This document shows positions 18,161 to 26,423 of a stretch of DNA of 54,292 nucleotides, piece by piece. The notes beneath the pieces were generated by a model. It ran no database searches and had not been told where the DNA came from. It saw only the letters and a list, made by a program, of their open reading frames with translations. The number at the start of each line of letters is the position of its first letter. Within the stretch, counting starts at the first letter, position 1. The stretch is taken from positions 1 to 54,292 of the IMG/VR virus record IMGVR_UViG_3300004770_000016. One strand, written 5' to 3'. The position numbers and the translations under genes are program-made. This DNA comes from a virus.

Positions 18161-18206
18161 GCCCCAATGCGCTCTATTAAAAAAATCTAAATGCAGCGGT
18201 GGGGCT
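18161..18206. repeat. Dispersed repeat B, copy 2
   Basis: GCCCCAATGCGCTCTATTAA ... AAATGCAGCGGTGGGG; few differences from copy 1 at 15581. Confidence 0.85.
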
Positions 18207-18422
18207 GTGCCGGTCCCCACCCGACCGGTATACTAGCTAGCAAGCTAGCCCGTGTTGCGTGCGGCAAGCCCGTTTTTTCTCACCACCGTTTTTCAATCCC
18301 GGGGTCGCAAAATCACCGGGGGTGGAGATCTCCGGGGCCTTTTTTATTTGCGTAACAATTTTTTGGCACTGTATAGACCGGGCCCTGCTCAATTCCTCAC
18401 CCCCTCACGGGAGGCCCCTTTG

Positions 18423-18444
18423 AAAAATTTGCGCGCAAATTTTT
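18423..18444. terminator. 22-bp perfect palindrome, probable bidirectional terminator
   Basis: AAAAATTTGCGCGCAAATTTTT, lying 29 bp beyond the stop of the minus-strand late gene at 18473. Confidence 0.6.
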
Positions 18445-18472
18445 TGAGCCCTTATAGAGGCCCCAGCCCTGG

Positions 18473-18886
18473 CTAGCCGTACAGGTGATCCCAGATCTGG
18501 CCTATCAATGGGGGCCGCCGCTCTCGGCCCAGGCCCCGGCGGGCCAAGAACGTGTCCAAGGCCAGCCACTGTGCCAGTTCCCATTGTCTCCACGCTGCCC
18601 ACCGTTTTAGCATGACCGCGCGACTGCCAGTCACTCCCGGTTCCGTGGCAGGTTGCACACGCCAAAGATCACTGTGCTGAAACTCGTGGGCCAACTGTGG
18701 CACTGTGAGTGGGGTGGGTATGGTGTGCACAGTGCCTTCGGCCACACGGGGCACATCCGGCAGTCGGGTGAGGCTCACGCGATAGCGCTGCCCTTGTTCA
18801 GTGTGGAATTCACGGTGGTATGACAGGCCCGCCTGATGTTGCACCGGTCGGGGGCGGGGGCGATCAAACATTTCTCGTAACAGCAT
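18473..18886 (-). CDS. Late phage protein with MLLREM leader; function unknown
   Basis: 137 residues from the ATG at 18886; the longer frame to 19012 has no promoter or ribosome site. The first 12 residues (MLLREMFDRPRP) match the leader of the gene at 5436, but the bodies are not similar. A beta-rich domain (YHREFHTEQGQRYRVSLTRL) is followed by a helical, Trp-rich end (KRWAAWRQWELAQWLALDTF). A late box GCTAAATA ends 8 nt before the ATG, predicting a ~3-nt leader. Possibly a capsid-packaged protein. Confidence 0.65.
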   Translation of the reverse strand: MLLREMFDRPRPRPVQHQAGLSYHREFHTEQGQRYRVSLTRLPDVPRVAEGTVHTIPTPLTVPQLAHEFQHSDLWRVQPATEPGVTGSRAVMLKRWAAWRQWELAQWLALDTFLARRGLGRERRPPLIGQIWDHLYG

Positions 18887-18894
18887 AGTGTGGG

Positions 18895-18902
18895 TATTTA
18901 GC
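18895..18902 (-). promoter_or_regulatory. Late promoter box, near-leaderless arrangement
   Basis: GCTAAATA, 8 nt to the ATG at 18886; no Shine-Dalgarno. CACACTATG at the start resembles other late genes (CACTATG). Confidence 0.5.
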
Positions 18903-19041
18903 CTCGTGCCAGTGAGCGCCCGGGCCTGTGAGATTATAGTGGTAGATAATGTGAGAAAAAATTTTGCGCAGCCCCTTTGGGGGTCGGCTCTACTCTCAAC
19001 CCTCCATCTCATGGTTGTCTGGCTCGGCTCTGGCGGATTAC

Positions 19042-19049
19042 AATAAATA
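19042..19049 (+). promoter_or_regulatory. Late promoter box with leader
   Basis: AATAAATA, 17 nt before the ATG at 19067, with AAAAGGAG in the leader. Confidence 0.55.
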
Positions 19050-19066
19050 AATCAAAAGGAGTTCTC

Positions 19067-19594
19067 ATGAGACGATTGACCGAAAATGAACAACAGCGTG
19101 TGCAGTTGGCTGCATTTAAAAGAGCGCATCAAGCAGCACAGCAAGAAATCAGCGCCATTGACGATATCAACCGAGATGTGGATCAAATAGTGATCCAAGT
19201 GGGACGCATAGCAGAGGCCGCTGGGGTTGACATGCGGGACATCGCTCATGCAGCTGATTATGTGGAAGAAGCTTTTAGCGGCTTGGTCAAATCTCTGCAT
19301 GATCTCCAAGAAGTGTTTCAAGATCATATCACCACACTGGAACTGCGCATGGAGGACGACGACATTGATCTGGATGAAGCACAGCAACCTGATGTGTCCT
19401 ATGTGATCAAGGTGCTGCATCCCAACAGCAGCACGCGCTTTGTCAAGCAGTATCTAGTGACTGATCTGCGGGACTGGTGTCAACGCAAGGGAGTGGATTT
19501 TCAAGCTGCCCTGGACGCGGTGCATAGACAGGGATTGGTCAAAGGCACAGCCACCAATTATCGAGTGACACGCTACAAGGGCGGCACAAGATAA
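19067..19594 (+). CDS. Late helical protein, 175 aa
   Basis: 175 residues from the ATG behind AAAAGGAG; the longer frame from 18977 lacks a ribosome site. N-terminal coiled coil (NEQQRVQLAAFKRAHQAAQQ, EISAIDDINRDVDQIVIQVG), a middle with an acidic hinge (MEDDDIDLDEAQQPD), then a small C-terminal alpha/beta domain (SYVIKVLHPNSSTRFVKQYL and a winged-helix-like DLRDWCQRKGVDFQAALDAV). Not recognised; perhaps a core or tape-associated virion component given its late promoter. Confidence 0.65.
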   Translation: MRRLTENEQQRVQLAAFKRAHQAAQQEISAIDDINRDVDQIVIQVGRIAEAAGVDMRDIAHAADYVEEAFSGLVKSLHDLQEVFQDHITTLELRMEDDDIDLDEAQQPDVSYVIKVLHPNSSTRFVKQYLVTDLRDWCQRKGVDFQAALDAVHRQGLVKGTATNYRVTRYKGGTR

Positions 19595-19607
19595 TGTTCA
19601 TCAATTG

Positions 19608-19615
19608 AATAAATA
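19608..19615 (+). promoter_or_regulatory. Late promoter box
   Basis: AATAAATA, 24 nt before the ATG at 19640; the leader has only a weak GTGAGA in place of a Shine-Dalgarno. Confidence 0.45.
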
Positions 19616-19639
19616 AACACAATATTGTGAGACATTGCG

Positions 19640-21688
19640 ATGCCTGATAACGAAAGAAAAAAAACTAAACTGGATACCAAACCCAATCCGTTTCCGCACC
19701 TGGATGATTTGGATGATCTGTTGGGAGGCAGCACCAATCCTCCTTCCACCATTGAACCCGAGAGAGACGATGCTCAACAACAACGCCACTCAGATCCGGA
19801 CGCCAACGGCCCAGCTGAACTGCCACGTGCCAGTGCTGAACGCACGCGCAGTGTGCAGGCCACTCCGTCCGAACGCATGCGCGATGCACTCAATAGACTG
19901 AATGATTTAGATCCTGGAGAAATTACTGATCAAGAGCGTGCTAGACAGCATCGTGGCATGGGCGAACCAGAAGAACCCAGTCCAGTGATCAACCAAAACA
20001 TGCCAGTTGTGGCCAATCGACTGCCGGCCATGTTGGCCACCGAATTGGCTGTGCCCAACATTGAATGGCATCAAATACGCAACCTTCCTGGTTTCCAGAA
20101 GCAACAGATACGCATGATGGGCGATCGAGTGTTTGGCGCACGCACCCGCACTCCTGTGGAGGATATCACTGCCATTGCCTGGCTCAGCCCAGATGCTGCC
20201 AATCTGTTGCCAGGATCACGTCGTGCAGGAAACAATCCCAGGCCGCCCTCGGAAAGTGAATACAACACTCTGGAACAATTGAGCAGTGTGGGCGAATGGT
20301 TAAGAGATCATGCTCAGCCCATGGGATCCCCGGATGCACCTACTCATCCACACATACCAGGGTATCGAGCCGACGTGAGAGAATTTGTGGAATCAGGGGT
20401 GCGTTTTCAAGTGGTACAAGATTTCATAGACGATCAGCGATTGGGCTATTATATCTATGCATGGCCCGAAGCAGATACCAAAGCAGGGACAAGGACAGCA
20501 CGCGAGCCATCACAGCTAGGTCGAGGTCAGACCTACGACATGCCAGGAGAAAATTCTCCCCCGCAAGATAGACCAAGATTACCCAGAAGAGAGTCAACTA
20601 TCATGATCAAAAAAGATGCAAGCTATCTCAAAGAAGAACTGGAGATGCACAAGAGATTTATCAAAGAAGAATATCGATTTAGAGTGGCTGAAGCCATTTT
20701 ATGCAAAAAACTAGATGAAGCGATTATAAAAGAATTGTTGGTTGAAAGCACGTTGAGTCGAGTGATTGGCAAAAATCCAGGCGGTCAGCATCTGGTTCAA
20801 TGGTTACATCGTAGAAATAAATTAGGCAACGACGTGGAATGGGCAGAGCATCCGTTCAGTGAACGAGTGATGTGGTCTGAATTTAAAAATCATCCCGATA
20901 ACTTTTTAATCGTGGTGGGCACACGCGGTGTAGCTGGTATCAAGCCCAATGAGCAAGATATACAAAGCGGTGAAGAAGCTGCTAGAAGAAAACGCAAAGT
21001 ATATAATCCTGCGAGAGATAATACGCTGCGATACAAGGTAGTGGCATTTGTGGGTGATCAACAGGTAAATCCTGATCTATTCCGACAAGAAGGCGACGTG
21101 GAAAGAGATATTGATCCTACTGTGATGCGTGCCAGAGGCGGGCTAGTAGGCAGATCTGATGTGCGCAATGATGAAAATATTTTTGATAAAATGCGTGAGC
21201 AACTGGGTGAACTCAAAAGCGTGATAATTTCACATAGAGCAGTTCCTAGAGATGTAATGGCTGCCCGCGCTAGTCGTGATCAACCCAAATACGGAGTCGA
21301 AGATCTCCCTAGACTACAGATTAAATTGGTTTCCAAACTACGACCGTTACTTAAAAAAATAGCATATGAATGCCTTAGTATCATTACGCAACGTGCGCAA
21401 AGAGCCATGACCGGCGGAAATTTTGACGCGGCCAGCGAAGCAAGTGCGACTGCGGTAACAATTAAAAATTTTATTACAGCAGTCGATACCCAAGGAGAGT
21501 TAAATCTCGGTTATGGCAGCCCGGTAAAAGCACTCATCAATAGGTCAGTGGATTCTGTAGCTCCACAAGATTTAATGAAAAGAGTAGAATGGTACGAGGA
21601 TATGCTCACACCAGGCGATACTGTGAGAAAATGGGAGCCTATGCTGGCTGGTGTGAGAACTGCTCTCATGCGAAAACCAGGTAATTAA
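19640..21688 (+). CDS. Large late protein, apparent fusion of two unrelated halves (682 aa)
   Basis: 682 residues. Residues 1 to ~320 are polar, Pro/Arg-rich and GC-richer (LDDLDDLLGGSTNPPS; VEDITAIAWLSPDAANLLPG). From MIKKDASYLKEELEMHKRFI onward the coding becomes AT-rich and helical, contains KELLVESTLSRVIGK (echoing LLVENTLSKG in the next gene) and ends in a domain with TPGDTVRKWEPMLAGVRTAL. The composition jump near 20590 suggests a joined pair of genes. No family recognised. It is followed 2 bp later by the WCTA gene; both are probably virion or injected proteins. Confidence 0.6.
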   Translation: MPDNERKKTKLDTKPNPFPHLDDLDDLLGGSTNPPSTIEPERDDAQQQRHSDPDANGPAELPRASAERTRSVQATPSERMRDALNRLNDLDPGEITDQERARQHRGMGEPEEPSPVINQNMPVVANRLPAMLATELAVPNIEWHQIRNLPGFQKQQIRMMGDRVFGARTRTPVEDITAIAWLSPDAANLLPGSRRAGNNPRPPSESEYNTLEQLSSVGEWLRDHAQPMGSPDAPTHPHIPGYRADVREFVESGVRFQVVQDFIDDQRLGYYIYAWPEADTKAGTRTAREPSQLGRGQTYDMPGENSPPQDRPRLPRRESTIMIKKDASYLKEELEMHKRFIKEEYRFRVAEAILCKKLDEAIIKELLVESTLSRVIGKNPGGQHLVQWLHRRNKLGNDVEWAEHPFSERVMWSEFKNHPDNFLIVVGTRGVAGIKPNEQDIQSGEEAARRKRKVYNPARDNTLRYKVVAFVGDQQVNPDLFRQEGDVERDIDPTVMRARGGLVGRSDVRNDENIFDKMREQLGELKSVIISHRAVPRDVMAARASRDQPKYGVEDLPRLQIKLVSKLRPLLKKIAYECLSIITQRAQRAMTGGNFDAASEASATAVTIKNFITAVDTQGELNLGYGSPVKALINRSVDSVAPQDLMKRVEWYEDMLTPGDTVRKWEPMLAGVRTALMRKPGN

Positions 21689-21690
21689 TA

Positions 21691-22842
21691 ATGCTTCCGG
21701 ACATTAGATCATTAATAACCCTTGTTGAATCATTGCTGGTTGAAAACACACTCAGTAAAGGCAGCCAATTTGTCTTGAATAATAAAAAACTAGTTACGGA
21801 ATTGGCAGATGTTGTGCGTGATGATGTGAACACTTCGCCCCACAATTTTCCCGCAGACTTTGTTCAAAATGTCAAAGGCAGTGTGGCCAAAGGTGTTAAA
21901 AAATTCAATGATCAACAAATCGCTGAATGGATAATGACACAACTGGATCGCATAGAAGAACAAGGGTACGAGGGTGTAAGATATCAGCGAGAAGGCAAAG
22001 ATAATAAATGGATCGTTGAGCGCTATATAGCTGGCAGTCACAACTGGGAAGATATCACCGGAACCTTGAATCTAAATCTAGGAAAATTTTATTTTCTCAA
22101 AAATCGAAACATGCTGGAACCGGCGCATTCAAACCTGGGCAGTTTTAAGAGTGTGCGCGATTTAGGAAACTATTTGGTATTCCATTACCAAGAAGCTCTT
22201 AAAGATTATAATGAAAGAATGAAGTTAGCAGCTATGAAACGAGCCATACGAGCTTTTGTTATAGTGGATAACGATGATTATAAAATTTATGTCACTTTAA
22301 ATAGAGCTGCCAATGTGCTTTATGGTCAAGGATCAAACTGGTGCACAGCAAACAGCAATTACGGTGGACATTTCCAAAGCTATTCCACTAGAGCCATGCT
22401 GTTTCAACTTTATCCTTACGCTCCTGATGATGTCTCAATCACCAAGGCCACTAATAACGGTGAACGCAAGTTTGTAGGAAAAGAACGATTTCAGTTTGAT
22501 GCCGGTAATGCTCAAAATCCTGATTTTAAAAATATCGCCGATAGTCAAGCCAACGCGGAATACATTAGAGAAAAATTTCCTTACCTTTATACAGATCTAG
22601 TTACAGGTCTTAAAGAAAAAAAACCCGAACTTGAAGCTTATATGAAAACGGCTTCAGAGGATCCTGCATTACAAACAGATGATACAAAAATTAAAACTTA
22701 CAATATTGATGATGAAATAGAAAAATTAAAAAATTTCATAAGGGCAGGATACATGACAACAACGGTGAGGCCGGCTGTGTCCGAAGAAGAACCAGAAGCT
22801 TTGCCTGATAACAGTACTCCTCCTGCTGAGCCAACTGCCTAA
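21691..22842 (+). CDS. WCTA-motif phage protein with LVE-rich leader
   Basis: 383 residues. The leader MLPDIRSLITLVESLLVENT has two LVE sites that resemble prohead protease targets. The body includes a KWIVERYIAGSHNWEDITGT block, FKSVRDLGNYL, and the signature VLYGQGSNWCTANSNYGGHF with W217-C218, followed by a beta segment. I recall WCTA proteins as frequent in T4-like and other phages, of unknown function. The C-terminus is acidic and Pro-rich. The gene ends in a 4-bp overlap with a convergent minus-strand gene. Confidence 0.65.
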   Translation: MLPDIRSLITLVESLLVENTLSKGSQFVLNNKKLVTELADVVRDDVNTSPHNFPADFVQNVKGSVAKGVKKFNDQQIAEWIMTQLDRIEEQGYEGVRYQREGKDNKWIVERYIAGSHNWEDITGTLNLNLGKFYFLKNRNMLEPAHSNLGSFKSVRDLGNYLVFHYQEALKDYNERMKLAAMKRAIRAFVIVDNDDYKIYVTLNRAANVLYGQGSNWCTANSNYGGHFQSYSTRAMLFQLYPYAPDDVSITKATNNGERKFVGKERFQFDAGNAQNPDFKNIADSQANAEYIREKFPYLYTDLVTGLKEKKPELEAYMKTASEDPALQTDDTKIKTYNIDDEIEKLKNFIRAGYMTTTVRPAVSEEEPEALPDNSTPPAEPTA

Positions 22843-23084
22843 AGATCTTTTTTCCATTTCAATATAAAATAAGTGCCGGCAAAAGATCCAATCATGACCG
22901 CTAGAATATAATGATGATCTTCAACGTAAGAGATAGCACTGTAACTGCCGCATAACATGATCAAGCTGCTCCATGTGGCTGCCTTCAATGCATTACGTTT
23001 TCCGGTTTCAATAAAATACATGGTCCAGCATATATCAGCTAGCGCAACCAGGATCATAACAAATAAAAATTTTGCATAAAACAT
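22839..23084 (-). CDS. Small multi-pass membrane protein
   Basis: 81 residues from the ATG at 23084; the in-frame codon at 23120 would begin in a charged, Cys-containing stretch and is not favoured. Three to four hydrophobic segments: KFLFVMILVALADICWTMYF, ATWSSLIMLCGSYSAISYV, and HYILAVMIGSFAGTYFILKW, ending in a Lys-rich tail (KWKKDL). Small DMT-like topology. TATTATAACACAATAT lies upstream (minus: possible promoter). No function assigned. Confidence 0.65.
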   Translation of the reverse strand: MFYAKFLFVMILVALADICWTMYFIETGKRNALKAATWSSLIMLCGSYSAISYVEDHHYILAVMIGSFAGTYFILKWKKDL

Positions 23085-23131
23085 GTGTCTATTATAACAC
23101 AATATCGGTCTAGTGTACATCTATCTTTCAG

Positions 23132-23139
23132 CATAAATA
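23132..23139 (+). promoter_or_regulatory. Late promoter box, leaderless arrangement
   Basis: CATAAATA with 5 nt to the ATG at 23145; +1 falls on the A of ATG; no Shine-Dalgarno. Confidence 0.65.
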
Positions 23140-23144
23140 TCGTA

Positions 23145-23969
23145 ATGCATATACGTGATATACTGTTAGAACTCGATAGTCGCAAAGCTGCGGTCATATA
23201 CGGACCTCAATTGATTCAACGCTATTATGGTAATGAAGCGATTTTGAAATATAAAATGCCTGAAGCTGAACTGAGTGCTTATATCATAAGACAGTTGGCA
23301 AAGAAAGACCCTACTACTAATTTGAAGTATCTTACTTGGATCATAAGAGAATATATCCAAGGAAGAATAGACCTTGGTCACGATTATGATGACGGTCACG
23401 ACAATGATGGATTGTATAGATTGTTGAGAAAATTTGATGAGGCCAAAAAGAAAAATAAAATCAAACCACAATTACGAGATATCAATAAATTTACTATTGA
23501 TCAATTCAAACGGTTAGGAAAGGTAATAAACTCAAAAGAACAAAGAGATTACGTAAATTTTAGAAATGCATTTTTTAATACAGTAGTTCCGGATTTGAAA
23601 AAAACAGCGCATGAATCGTTAAGACAGGCCCTGATTGAAGCTAACCAATCATTAGAGAATCAAGATTTTGAACATTTTTATGATTTGATGCAGACATGCA
23701 GAAATATCAAACAGACCATCGTTATGATGGATTCCCAATCATTGATACATGATATAAGGTCGCCTAGCAATCCAATTTTTCAACTGATCAATAAAGCGGT
23801 AAGGAAAGTCTCTCCAAATATAGAAGGATTATCTCGACCTGATGGCGGTATTGATTACGGTTGGTGGTTTTCCAACATTATCAAGAACGGAAAAAAAGGA
23901 ACGCACTATCAAAAAGTTTTGACCAATCTGCGCCAAATTTTGTTATTCACACCCAATCACTGGCGGTAA
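23145..23969 (+). CDS. Late protein sharing the N-terminal module of WCTA proteins
   Basis: 274 residues starting MHIRDILLELDSRKAAVIYG; the start is fixed by the late box 5 nt upstream. Residues ~50-120 carry KKDPTTNLKYLTWIIREYIQ, a GRIDLGHDYDD acidic turn and RDINKFTIDQFKRLGKV, which I recall as the N-terminal module of phage WCTA proteins. The WCTA part is absent and replaced by a helical C-terminus (FYDLMQTCRNIKQTIVMMDS; GGIDYGWWFSNIIKNGKKG). ILLE|L may be a prohead protease site. Function unknown. Confidence 0.65.
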   Translation: MHIRDILLELDSRKAAVIYGPQLIQRYYGNEAILKYKMPEAELSAYIIRQLAKKDPTTNLKYLTWIIREYIQGRIDLGHDYDDGHDNDGLYRLLRKFDEAKKKNKIKPQLRDINKFTIDQFKRLGKVINSKEQRDYVNFRNAFFNTVVPDLKKTAHESLRQALIEANQSLENQDFEHFYDLMQTCRNIKQTIVMMDSQSLIHDIRSPSNPIFQLINKAVRKVSPNIEGLSRPDGGIDYGWWFSNIIKNGKKGTHYQKVLTNLRQILLFTPNHWR

Positions 23970-23975
23970 CACAAT

Positions 23976-24203
23976 ATGATCGATCATAAATTTCGCTCAC
24001 TAACACACTGGCGTATAGGACCTATTAGAAATCAATGGGGATGGGTTTTTAGTGCCGCAGAAATCGGAGACACTTGGTTTTTAAAATGGACCACTCCCAT
24101 TGGCGAAACTGGAATTACTATTTTATCTGACCATGATTCGGTAGTTGACGAAATAGATCGTATTAATAGAGAATCCAGTGGAAATTTCACACAAGACGAT
24201 TGA
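23976..24203 (+). CDS. Small ORFan, 75 aa
   Basis: 75 residues, beta-rich: WRIGPIRNQWGWVFSAAEIG, DTWFLKWTTPIGETGITILS, and an acidic end DEIDRINRESSGNFTQDD. Not recognised. It starts 6 bp after the previous stop (GGTAACACAATATG), so it is probably co-transcribed with the preceding late gene. No Shine-Dalgarno apart from GCGGTAA. Confidence 0.55.
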   Translation: MIDHKFRSLTHWRIGPIRNQWGWVFSAAEIGDTWFLKWTTPIGETGITILSDHDSVVDEIDRINRESSGNFTQDD

Positions 24204-24275
24204 GGTCAATTGGTTTGACAACATGGATCTTCTTGACCATTACTATGGCATTTTGTCAGTAAAGATTTAGATTAA

Positions 24276-24959
24276 CTAGTCAAGACTTAATAGTTCATCT
24301 TCTAGATCGTGAATTTCAGTGTTCAATCTTTCTAGTAATTGCATATTACGCAAACTTTTGTAGACTAGATTTGGAGTTCCAAATTCGCCGTATGCCTTTA
24401 ATCCCAATTTTCGATAATGTGAGAGCAAGGCCATAACCTGTTTGCATAGATCCACGTCTTGCTGTTTGATAGCAAACAATATCAAACGACTCCATGTGTT
24501 GACAGATTGTTTGACCTTGCCTAGATTGTAATTCACTTGTGCAGTACTCGGATGACGTACCCATTGTCCTTTCAATAAACTATAGCATGCACTGACAGCA
24601 GGATTAAGAGAATCCTCAGCATATACTTCAACAGGAATTCCATAGATATCAATGTCGTGATTTTTCTTCCACAATTTTCTTTTGCTGTCAAACAGTTCTA
24701 TTATGGGCTCGTCACATTGTATATCACTGAAATCAAATACCAAATGTAGATCAATATCGGAATATTGTGAATAGTTATAGTTGGCCTGGCTGCCCGAAAT
24801 CAATATGTCGCGAATAGGAGCTTTTACTTTTAGAAACTTGTAGTATTCTCTCGCTATCCTAAGCAAAGCCCGTTGCACTTCGTCGTGAGGTTTATCACCG
24901 TTCCATAAAGCTGGATTCAGTCTGTCATGTATGTCAATAGGCAATTTAAATGTAGGCAT
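24276..24959 (-). CDS. Predicted nucleotidyltransferase (pol-beta superfamily)
   Basis: 227 residues. The catalytic motif is GS56-57 in ISGSQANYNYSQYSDIDLHL, with D68 and D70 as metal-binding residues and a probable third Asp in DIDIYGIPVEVY (near 103). The rest is helical. The family transfers NMP to proteins, nucleotides or antibiotics; the substrate is unknown. An ATTAAATA box ends 6 nt before the ATG, so the mRNA would be nearly leaderless. It lies just after the helicase gene and may be expressed both late and from the replication transcript. Confidence 0.75.
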   Translation of the reverse strand: MPTFKLPIDIHDRLNPALWNGDKPHDEVQRALLRIAREYYKFLKVKAPIRDILISGSQANYNYSQYSDIDLHLVFDFSDIQCDEPIIELFDSKRKLWKKNHDIDIYGIPVEVYAEDSLNPAVSACYSLLKGQWVRHPSTAQVNYNLGKVKQSVNTWSRLILFAIKQQDVDLCKQVMALLSHYRKLGLKAYGEFGTPNLVYKSLRNMQLLERLNTEIHDLEDELLSLD

Positions 24960-24965
24960 GTCATG

Positions 24966-24973
24966 TATTTAAT
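24966..24973 (-). promoter_or_regulatory. Late promoter box, near-leaderless arrangement
   Basis: ATTAAATA with 6 nt to the ATG at 24959, overlapping the end of the helicase gene. Confidence 0.5.
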
Positions 24974-26423
24974 CCTTTTCAACATTGATGTTGGCCAGCA
25001 TTGCTCTCAGCTGTGTAGATCCTGCAATTGCTTTGATCTTGCCAACTGGCACACCCCGAGTGGGATCTGCATCACGTGTTTCTGTGTCTGCAGCCGTGTC
25101 CAAAGTTTTAACGGTACTGGTTTTTTTAAACTTTTCCATGATGTTGCTGGTGGCTGAATTGGATTTTTGTTGCCCGAAACTGGATTCTTCATCTTCTCCC
25201 AAATCTGAGATACGCAGAGTATCCACATTAAATTCCAAATCCACTTTGTTTCCAACACCGCTGCTGCTGCGTGTTTTCATAAACTGTATCTGGTAGCGCC
25301 CGCGTTCTTTCATAGCACGGCTGGTAAAAATACCGATCACGTTATCTGCTGTCTGGATCTTGCTTAATCCGCCCGAAATGTGACTGTGATCAAACTCAAT
25401 TTCTTCCACAGCAGCTCGATTCAACTGACTGGCTGTTACTACCACACATTGCGTTTCCATGGCCAAATTGCGCAGTTCTTCGCTGACATATTTGTCCTTT
25501 ACAAAAAGATCGCTCGGACTTACCTTGATCGATAGAGGCATCATAAGGTCTAAGTAGTCCACTAAAATTATGTCAGGTTTTTGACCTGTTTTGACCTGAT
25601 ATTCCTTCAAATATGATCTCAAATCATTACAATTTTTACCAGAAGGAAGGTATTTTACCTGTATTTCTGCCGCCTTCTTTCTTGTCATCTTGACCTTTAG
25701 TTCTACATCGTCTAGATTCTTAAACACGTCTCTGGTAGGAGTTCCTGTGACCATGCTGTCCAGTCGCATGCTGACCAGTTCTTCACTGAGCTCAAATGTA
25801 AAATAGATGGTGTTTAGTCCAGCCAGCGCAAAGTTCAATGCTTGATTGGCCAGGAACAGCGATTTGCCGCCGCCGGATCCTGCACACCATATGTTCAATT
25901 CTCCGCGCTTGAAACCGCCATACAGCTTTTTGTCCACCGTGGGCCAGCCTGTTGAAATCTGTCCATTGTTTTCTTTCAGCTTGTTTAATCGCGCTCTAGG
26001 ATCATCCCAATAGTCTGTGCCCATGTCTCGACTGAGACTGATCTGGATAGCGTCTTTGATCAGTTTTTCTACCGGGCCATAATCACCTGCCTCCAATAGA
26101 TCACTGCTTTCGATAATGGCTCTTTCTAAACTTTTGTGTCTACTGAAGTTTTCAAAGTCGTTCAGTAACCAGTCATAGTTCTCTTTGGGAACAGGAGCGG
26201 CCTGTAAGTTCATTTTGCAATTGGCATTTAGTATGCCGGGTTCGGGCATGATCTTGTATTTGTCCACATATTCGGTCATGAACTCTGCGGCCTTTCTTAG
26301 CTTTTGATCAAAGTTTTTGGGATCAAAAATGTTCTGGCACCGAATAAATGTTTCAGCGTCGCTCAAAAACATTTCTAAATAAATCTTTTGTATATCGTGA
26401 CTGTAATCTGTTTTATTTGTCAT
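24969..26423 (-). CDS. 41: Replicative DNA helicase, DnaB/gp41 type
   Basis: 484 residues (T4 gp41 has 475). Walker A is AGSGGGKS at 181-188, followed by LFLANQALNFALAGLNTIYF; Walker B is DIILVDYLDLMMP near 280. Downstream are ASQLNRAAVEEIEFDHSHIS and KTRSSSGVGNKVDLEF with the arginine-finger region. The N-terminal domain is the DnaB-like helical bundle. It unwinds the fork 5'-3' as a hexamer, with the primase encoded just upstream. The start lies 11 bp inside the primase gene, giving translational coupling. Confidence 0.95.
   Translation of the reverse strand: MTNKTDYSHDIQKIYLEMFLSDAETFIRCQNIFDPKNFDQKLRKAAEFMTEYVDKYKIMPEPGILNANCKMNLQAAPVPKENYDWLLNDFENFSRHKSLERAIIESSDLLEAGDYGPVEKLIKDAIQISLSRDMGTDYWDDPRARLNKLKENNGQISTGWPTVDKKLYGGFKRGELNIWCAGSGGGKSLFLANQALNFALAGLNTIYFTFELSEELVSMRLDSMVTGTPTRDVFKNLDDVELKVKMTRKKAAEIQVKYLPSGKNCNDLRSYLKEYQVKTGQKPDIILVDYLDLMMPLSIKVSPSDLFVKDKYVSEELRNLAMETQCVVVTASQLNRAAVEEIEFDHSHISGGLSKIQTADNVIGIFTSRAMKERGRYQIQFMKTRSSSGVGNKVDLEFNVDTLRISDLGEDEESSFGQQKSNSATSNIMEKFKKTSTVKTLDTAADTETRDADPTRGVPVGKIKAIAGSTQLRAMLANINVEKD

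Larger units (their letters stand above)
17801..18472. other. Repeat-rich non-coding block closing the island
   Basis: No credible gene in about 670 bp. Contains a tandem array of ~58-bp units (17959-18160), repeat B copy 2 (18161), T-rich hairpin segments (18277 and 18340 TTTTTT runs) and a 22-bp palindrome (18423). The TATACTAGCTAGCAAGCTAG segment near 18228 is rich in palindromes. Confidence 0.6.

Noticed and set aside
17959-18206. Possible CRISPR array
   Set aside because: Units are tandem and contiguous with no variable spacers of uniform length, and no cas genes are near.
18977-19066. N-terminal extension of the 175-aa late gene
   Set aside because: The AAAAGGAG site and the late box both support the start at 19067.
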